This document shows positions 59,572 through 64,000 of a DNA stretch of 64,000 nucleotides, piece by piece. This DNA comes from Lewinellaceae bacterium (lineage in GTDB: Bacteria > Bacteroidota > Bacteroidia > Chitinophagales > Saprospiraceae), in the NCBI GenBank assembly GCA_020636445.1, contig JACJXV010000015.1, positions 1 to 64,000 of the forward strand. The letters are read 5' to 3'. Made by a program: the position numbers and the translations under genes. Positions within the stretch are counted from its first letter, which is position 1, and the number at the start of each line of letters is the position of its first letter. The notes beneath the pieces are model-generated. The model was not told the DNA's origin, made no database searches, and worked only from the letters and a program-made list of their open reading frames with translations.

Positions 59572-59863
59572 ATAATGTTTTTTTAGAGTAAAGGAAATCA
59601 GCCTTGCTGGCTATTACGCCCCAATTAGCTTGTGACTTGAAGATAAATAATTTGCCGAAAAATTGTCACCCGAACGGTTGGCAATTCGGTAGCTGTCGGC
59701 TTGTTTTCAGGCCCATTATTGAAAAAGGGTACTGGTCCTTACATATTTTCTGCCTTATTTCTCCTCCTGGTGAACATTGCCCTGCCTTATTGTATTATAA
59801 CAGGCGAATTAATGGATAAGACTTACTTAAGTGTAAGTTAAAAAACTATTGGTTTTGTTGATG

Positions 59864-60037
59864 TGAGCAGTGAGCAGTTGGCAGCCCCTGGATACCATGT
59901 ATTAAATCTGAGGTGGAGCAGAGGGCAGTGTCTGCCTGGATAGGGCTGAATGGTTCAAAACCGCTCAACCAGTAACCCAGCCCCGACTGCGTCGAGGGTA
60001 AAATACCAGATACCAGATACCAGATACCAGATACCAA
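59864..60037. repeat. two heptameric arrays and a GC palindrome
   Basis: TGAGCAG twice at 59864-59877, a CCCCGACTGCGTCG element near 59980, and nearly five copies of TACCAGA (CAGATAC frame) at 60004-60037. The rest of the 59572-60105 gap is AT-rich and holds nothing I recognise. Confidence 0.8.
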
Positions 60038-60105
60038 TAGGGGGTTTAATCCGGCTTCTTTTGGGGGCCAAAACCCATTTTTGCTTAAGACACAAAGTAC
60101 TTAAT

Positions 60106-60648
60106 ATGATTACAATTATATCAGGAACGAATCGACGGGATAGCCTGGGGGCCAAGGTTGCACGCCAGTATGCGGAAATGCTGCGGGAGCGAACCACGGA
60201 AGAAGTGAAGCTGCTAGCGCTGGAGGAAGTACCGCACGATTGGTTTCACGCGGAGATGTATGCTGCTGCGGGGCAATCGCCAACGATTACTAAAATTCAG
60301 GACGAGTATATTTTGCCAGCCGAAAAGATAGTTTACGTGATTTCGGAGTATAATGGAAGCTTCCCGGGAGTTGTTAAACTATTTATTGATGCGCTCTCAG
60401 TACGGCATTACCAGGCAACGTTCAGGGGAAAAAAAGCGGCGATGATTGGCGTAGGTTCCGGTCGTGGTGGAAATCTGCGGGGCATGGAACACCTCACCGG
60501 GATTTTACACTATCTGGGAACCATTATTTTACCAAACAAATTGCCGATTTCCCGCATTAGCGAATTAAAGGATGACCAGGGGGAAATTATTGATCCGGAT
60601 ACGCTAAAGGAGATAAATAAGCATATCGCAGAGTTGCTTGCTTTTTAG
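60106..60648 (+). CDS. NADPH-dependent FMN reductase family protein
   Basis: A 180-residue flavodoxin-like quinone or azo reductase. The FMN/phosphate motif ISGTNRRDSLGAK is at the N-terminus, the family motif YVISEYNGSFPGVVKLFIDAL lies near 75-95 and VGSGRGGNLRGMEHL near 115. The ATG at 60106 (MITIISGTNRR) is chosen; the open frame upstream runs through a repeat array and is not coding. The substrate is unknown. Confidence 0.87.
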   Translation: MITIISGTNRRDSLGAKVARQYAEMLRERTTEEVKLLALEEVPHDWFHAEMYAAAGQSPTITKIQDEYILPAEKIVYVISEYNGSFPGVVKLFIDALSVRHYQATFRGKKAAMIGVGSGRGGNLRGMEHLTGILHYLGTIILPNKLPISRISELKDDQGEIIDPDTLKEINKHIAELLAF

Positions 60649-60654
60649 GCAGAG

Positions 60655-60900
60655 ATGTTTATCTGGTTTATACCGCTTCGCTCGGTTTATATCGTTCGCT
60701 AACGCTCACCCCATACCCAGGCCCATACGGGCAGGCTGGGCAAGCTGGGCAAGTTTGGTTTATGAGGTTTATTTTCCTGCTCACTGCTCACGCAATACGC
60801 TCACTCGGTTTATGGGGTTTATTTTGAGGTCACGCCAACGCGCCAACGCGCCAACGCGCCAATACGCCAATAGCCAATATGCCAATTTGCTAATACCCAC
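60655..60900 (+). repeat. degenerate GGTTTATA/CGCTC repeat cluster, locus 3
   Basis: The same family as locus 1: GGTTTATACCGCTTCGCTC, GGTTTATATCGTTCGC and, at the right end, CGCCAACG-type octamers in tandem (60833-60870). TGCTCAC-type heptamers occur at 60777-60790. Bases 60797-60847 are the perfect reverse complement of 54820-54870. Confidence 0.88.
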
Positions 60901-60910
60901 CACGCCAACA

Positions 60911-60956
60911 ACAAACATCCCGAATTTTGGCCAAGTCCGAAGTTCGGGATGTTTGT
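60911..60956. terminator. hairpin between the FMN reductase and sppA genes
   Basis: A perfect 14-bp stem ACAAACATCCCGAA/TTCGGGATGTTTGT (60911-60924 with 60943-60956), loop 18 nt. It lies between two convergent genes; no T-run, so strength is uncertain. Confidence 0.65.
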
Positions 60957-60983
60957 TATTGGGGAATTCAGGTATCCTGCTGT

Positions 60984-62759
60984 TTATTGCACAGAAATAA
61001 GGGCCGGTAGGCGCGCTTGAATTCCCTGGGAGTCGTGAATGGCTTTAAGTTCCCGCAGGTAAGGATACCATTGGGGGTACTGCGTTTCCATGATTTTAGC
61101 CGCTCGCGCCTCTTTGTTGGGGTTCAGCAGTTCTTCTACTAACTGCTGGAGCGGATCTTTCACCTGAGGGTAGGTTGTTACGCGATAATCACTCAGTTTG
61201 GCCATGCGAGCGGCACAGGCCATCGCATCGTCGAGGTTTCCAATGCGATCCACCAATTTCACCTGGAGTGCATCAGGGCCGCTCCAAACTCGGCCCTGGG
61301 CGATTTCATTAACGGCATCCCGCGAGAGGCCACGCCCCTCAGAAACGCGCTTGAGAAACAATTCATAGTTCTCATCCACCTGGACCTGCATACGGCGGCT
61401 TTCTGCTTCGCTCAGGTCGAAGAAAGGCGTTAAGCCCAGGGCAAAAGGTCCGGTTTTGACTGAATCGTAGGTAATCCCAATTTTATCCCGCATGGTTCCT
61501 TCGAGACTGGGAACTATCCGGTAGACGCCAATTGAGCCGGTAACGGTGTTGGGCTCCGCAAAAATAGAATCACCAGGGGCGGAAATATAGTACCCTCCGG
61601 AGGCAGCATAGTTGCCCATTGAGATAACGAGTGGTTTACCCGCTTCTTTTACTCGCTGAAGTGCGTACCAAATATTTTCAGAAGCGATGGCACTTCCTCC
61701 AGGTGAATTCACCCGCAGAACCACGGCTTTGATGCGGTCGTCCTGGGCGATTTTCTCCAGATCCTTGATATACTGCCCATCGGTAATGACACCATTTTGG
61801 CCCTTGCCGTCCATGATTGTCCCTTCGGCATAGACCACGGCCACTTTATCTTTGGCACTGTAGTTGCTCTTGGGAGGATTAGCGGCAAAATAGTTACTCA
61901 AGGAAACGAGTTTGATTTTATCTTTCTTACTCAGGCCCATGCGGTCGCGCATGTAATCCATTGCTTGCTGTCGGTAGGCAACACTATCGATTAGTCCCAG
62001 TGATTTAGCACGTTCCGGGGTATCCGCTTCATAGCCGTTGACGATTTTTTGCAATGCCTCCCGGGATAGATTACGGCTCTTACTGACATCAGTAAGGAAG
62101 GTATCATAGATGTCATGGAGCAGTTCGCTGTATTGGTAGCGGTTGTCCGGGCTGAGCTTTTTGAGCCGGTAAGGTTCGGTGCCGCCTTTGTATTTCCCGA
62201 CATAGAAAACCTGGATTTTGACCCCCAGTCGATCAGCGAGTTCCCGGTAGAAAGGAATTTCAGCGGCGAAACCACGCACTTCAAAGAAGCTGGATGGGTT
62301 GGCATAAACCTGGTTGGCTGCGCTTGCCAGGTAGTAAGTTCCCTGCGTATAGAATTTGGAGTGGGAGACCACAAATTTTCCTGATTCCTGGAAATCAACC
62401 AGGGCAGCGCGCAGCTGTTGAGCCGAGGCGTAACCGCTGATTACCGGAAATTCCATATCCAGAAATATCCCTTTGATTCGGTCATCGTCTTTGGCTTTTT
62501 CGATAGTCCGGACGATGTCGTGCAGGCCGATTACTTTGTCTTCACTGAATTCGAAGGGTTGCATCGAAACATTATTCGTCAGCTCCGGCAGTGGTTTGTC
62601 GAAAGTAAGACGGAGTACAGAATTGGCTTCGATAGGTTCAGCTTTGCTGCCCTGGCTGGCAAGCGCGCCGGCAATAGCAATACCAATAAACGAAATAGCC
62701 AGCAATGCCAGGAAAAATCCCAGGCAGGAAGCCAGCATCATACGCAGAAATTGAAACAT
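60984..62759 (-). CDS. sppA: signal peptide peptidase SppA, long (67K) form
   Basis: Membrane-bound serine protease that degrades cleaved signal peptides. The 591-residue product has an N-terminal hydrophobic anchor (about 8-34), two ClpP-like halves, the catalytic Lys in FYVGKYKGGTEPY (near 190) and the catalytic Ser in GNYAASGGYYIS (near 387). VNSPGGSAIASE and NTVTGSIGVY are also present. The long tandem form is usual in Bacteroidota. The start is the ATG at 62759. Confidence 0.94.
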   Translation of the reverse strand: MFQFLRMMLASCLGFFLALLAISFIGIAIAGALASQGSKAEPIEANSVLRLTFDKPLPELTNNVSMQPFEFSEDKVIGLHDIVRTIEKAKDDDRIKGIFLDMEFPVISGYASAQQLRAALVDFQESGKFVVSHSKFYTQGTYYLASAANQVYANPSSFFEVRGFAAEIPFYRELADRLGVKIQVFYVGKYKGGTEPYRLKKLSPDNRYQYSELLHDIYDTFLTDVSKSRNLSREALQKIVNGYEADTPERAKSLGLIDSVAYRQQAMDYMRDRMGLSKKDKIKLVSLSNYFAANPPKSNYSAKDKVAVVYAEGTIMDGKGQNGVITDGQYIKDLEKIAQDDRIKAVVLRVNSPGGSAIASENIWYALQRVKEAGKPLVISMGNYAASGGYYISAPGDSIFAEPNTVTGSIGVYRIVPSLEGTMRDKIGITYDSVKTGPFALGLTPFFDLSEAESRRMQVQVDENYELFLKRVSEGRGLSRDAVNEIAQGRVWSGPDALQVKLVDRIGNLDDAMACAARMAKLSDYRVTTYPQVKDPLQQLVEELLNPNKEARAAKIMETQYPQWYPYLRELKAIHDSQGIQARLPALISVQ

Positions 62760-62946
62760 AGGATTGGATCGATTTTGAACACTAAAGTATTTAAATCTGG
62801 GATGGGGTGGTATGCTTTTTAGATAAAACCAGTGATTTTAAGGATTGAGTTGCTAACTCACCCCTTAACAACCACCAGGAAGGGAGAATGTTTGGGGTAA
62901 TTTGTAGCTTTAAGGCAAAAGCAATTCTGATCATAAAACCAATATA

Positions 62947-64000
62947 ATGATGAATCTACGCGCAATAATTTGCCTGATGTTGTTTTTTGCTTTGGGCGCC
63001 TGTCAACCTACCGGAGAGGCTAATGATAAAACGGCGGAGACGGCCGGAGAAAAGGAATCCGTTAAACCTGCCTACGCCATTGTCATTCACGGGGGCGCAG
63101 GTACAATTACCCGATCAATGATGACTGCAGAGATGGAGGCCGAATACCGGGCGACCCTCAACGCAGCGCTGGATATTGGCGAAGGTGTTTTGGCTCAGGG
63201 AGGATCAGCACTCGATGCGGTTGAGCAAACGATACGTTCTTTGGAGGATTCACCCTTGTTCAATGCTGGTAAGGGGGCTGTATTCACGCACGAAGGTAAA
63301 AATGAACTGGATGCGGCCATTATGATGGGCAGCAATCTGGCTGCTGGATCGATTGGTGGGGTTACTACGGTGAGGAACCCGATTTCACTGGCGCGTGCCG
63401 TGATGGAAAAAAGTCCGCATGTAATGATGGCAGGGCCGGGGGCCGAAGAATTTGCCAAGGAACAAGGATTGGAAATCGTAAGCCCTGATTACTTCTTCAC
63501 GCAGAAGCGATTTGATGCGCTCCAAAAAGCTATTCAGGAGGAAAAGGAGAAACAACCCATGGGGTATACAGGGGAAAACCGCGATTATAAGTTTGGTACA
63601 GTAGGCTGTGTTGCCCTGGATAAAGCCGGCCATATTGTCGCGGGGACCTCTACGGGCGGAATGACAAATAAGCGGTATAACCGCATTGGGGATGCTCCGA
63701 TCATTGGTGCCGGAACCTATGCTAATGATGCAACGTGTGGGATATCCTGTACCGGGCATGGTGAATTTTTCATCCGCTACACCGTCGCACATGACGTTTC
63801 AGCACTCATGGAATATCAGGGACTAAGCCTGCAGGAAGCTGCCGATAAGGTGGTAATGGATAAATTGGTAAAAGCAGGCGGCGAAGGAGGCCTGGTTGCC
63901 CTGGACCGCCAGGGGAATATTGCGATGCCCTTTAATTCGGAAGGCATGTACCGTGGGTATGCCCGTCCGGGTGAACGAGTGGTGGAAATTTATAAGGACG
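62947..64000 (+). CDS. isoaspartyl peptidase/L-asparaginase, 3' end cut
   Basis: An N-terminal nucleophile hydrolase of the plant-type asparaginase family. The 351 residues seen run off the right edge without a stop, and the family is about 300-360 residues, so the end is close. A lipobox-like FFALGAC near residue 19 makes it a probable lipoprotein. Motifs are IVIHGGAGTI, LFNAGKGAVFTHEGKNELDAAIM, the autocleavage site FGTVGCVALD (Thr as nucleophile), STGGMTNKRYNRIGDAPIIGAGTYA and GEFFIRY. The two ATGs at 62947 and 62950 are equally good starts. A -7-like TAGCTTTA lies near 62905. Confidence 0.92.
   Translation, partial: MMNLRAIICLMLFFALGACQPTGEANDKTAETAGEKESVKPAYAIVIHGGAGTITRSMMTAEMEAEYRATLNAALDIGEGVLAQGGSALDAVEQTIRSLEDSPLFNAGKGAVFTHEGKNELDAAIMMGSNLAAGSIGGVTTVRNPISLARAVMEKSPHVMMAGPGAEEFAKEQGLEIVSPDYFFTQKRFDALQKAIQEEKEKQPMGYTGENRDYKFGTVGCVALDKAGHIVAGTSTGGMTNKRYNRIGDAPIIGAGTYANDATCGISCTGHGEFFIRYTVAHDVSALMEYQGLSLQEAADKVVMDKLVKAGGEGGLVALDRQGNIAMPFNSEGMYRGYARPGERVVEIYKD

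Noticed and set aside
1..64000. tRNA or rRNA genes
   Set aside because: No cloverleaf with a TTCGA-type arm and no rRNA-like sequence was noticed in the gaps; a covariance search was not possible.

Overview
The window looks like a chromosomal piece of a Bacteroidota genome, most likely a Saprospiria/Lewinella-type bacterium (inference). Supporting signs are two exported proteins with type IX secretion (T9SS) C-terminal sorting tails, Bacteroidota-type -7 promoter boxes (TAnnTTTG) close to many starts, very few Shine-Dalgarno sequences, a LytTR/LytS two-component pair, a Bacteroidota-style AIR synthase and a two-cluster ferredoxin. No rRNA, tRNA or CRISPR array was recognised.

Layout. 1-5224: trp operon (trpD fragment, trpC, trpF, trpB, trpA) followed by a regulated DAHP synthase, giving chorismate-to-tryptophan supply. 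5225-5596: degenerate GGTTTATA repeats. 5597-8323: rluD, a DUF1415 gene and a LuxC-like acyl-CoA reductase. 8350-12540 (minus): alpha/beta hydrolase, formate-THF ligase, SDR oxidoreductase, ferredoxin. 12696-17332: mutS, dapB, an exported EEP-family phosphatase/nuclease. 17640-21898: a helical protein of unknown function and a T9SS dockerin-bearing surface protein. 21899-22491: three tandem copies of an unexplained two-hairpin element. 22492-25238 (minus): LytS/LytTR plus ketosamine kinase. 25770-28939: fabD, yqgE, M23 peptidase. 29101-30254: an intact-looking ISAs1-family insertion with 9-bp target duplications. 30332-37634: purM, nth, oligopeptidase B, aspartate aminotransferase, acyl-CoA carboxylase beta. 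37915-41584: bifunctional nuclease, mazG, small Cys-rich membrane protein, CoA-binding protein, lipoyl acyltransferase E2. 41795-50613: cytochrome c/copper monooxygenase fusion, HtrA, MFS exporter, class C-like serine hydrolase, recR, fused glycosyltransferase. 50714-54500: secG, a Lys-rich protein, rdgB, a possible HolD-like protein, ilvE. 54997-64000: aldo/keto reductase, DUF5683, parB, parA, metallo-hydrolase, FMN reductase, sppA, start of an isoaspartyl peptidase.

Most genes are housekeeping. The unusual content lies between them. (i) A three-copy module at 21962-22493 made of hairpin, invariant 16-nt box, hairpin and usually a T-tract; I cannot assign it to a known RNA family. (ii) Intergenic arrays built on a strict 7-bp period (TGAGCAG, GGGAAAT, CAGATAC, TTTCCAA and variants) at about ten loci. 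(iii) A second dispersed family based on CGCTCGGTTTATA units at three loci; two of these carry a perfect 51-nt inverted repeat flanking the parAB region. (iv) A nested 13-bp/11-bp inverted repeat just upstream of parA.

All functional names come from motif recognition by eye; no database search was run. Start sites were moved to the first good ATG when a rarer start lay further upstream. In three cases (rluD, the MFS gene, DUF5683) a -7 box helps to choose the start.
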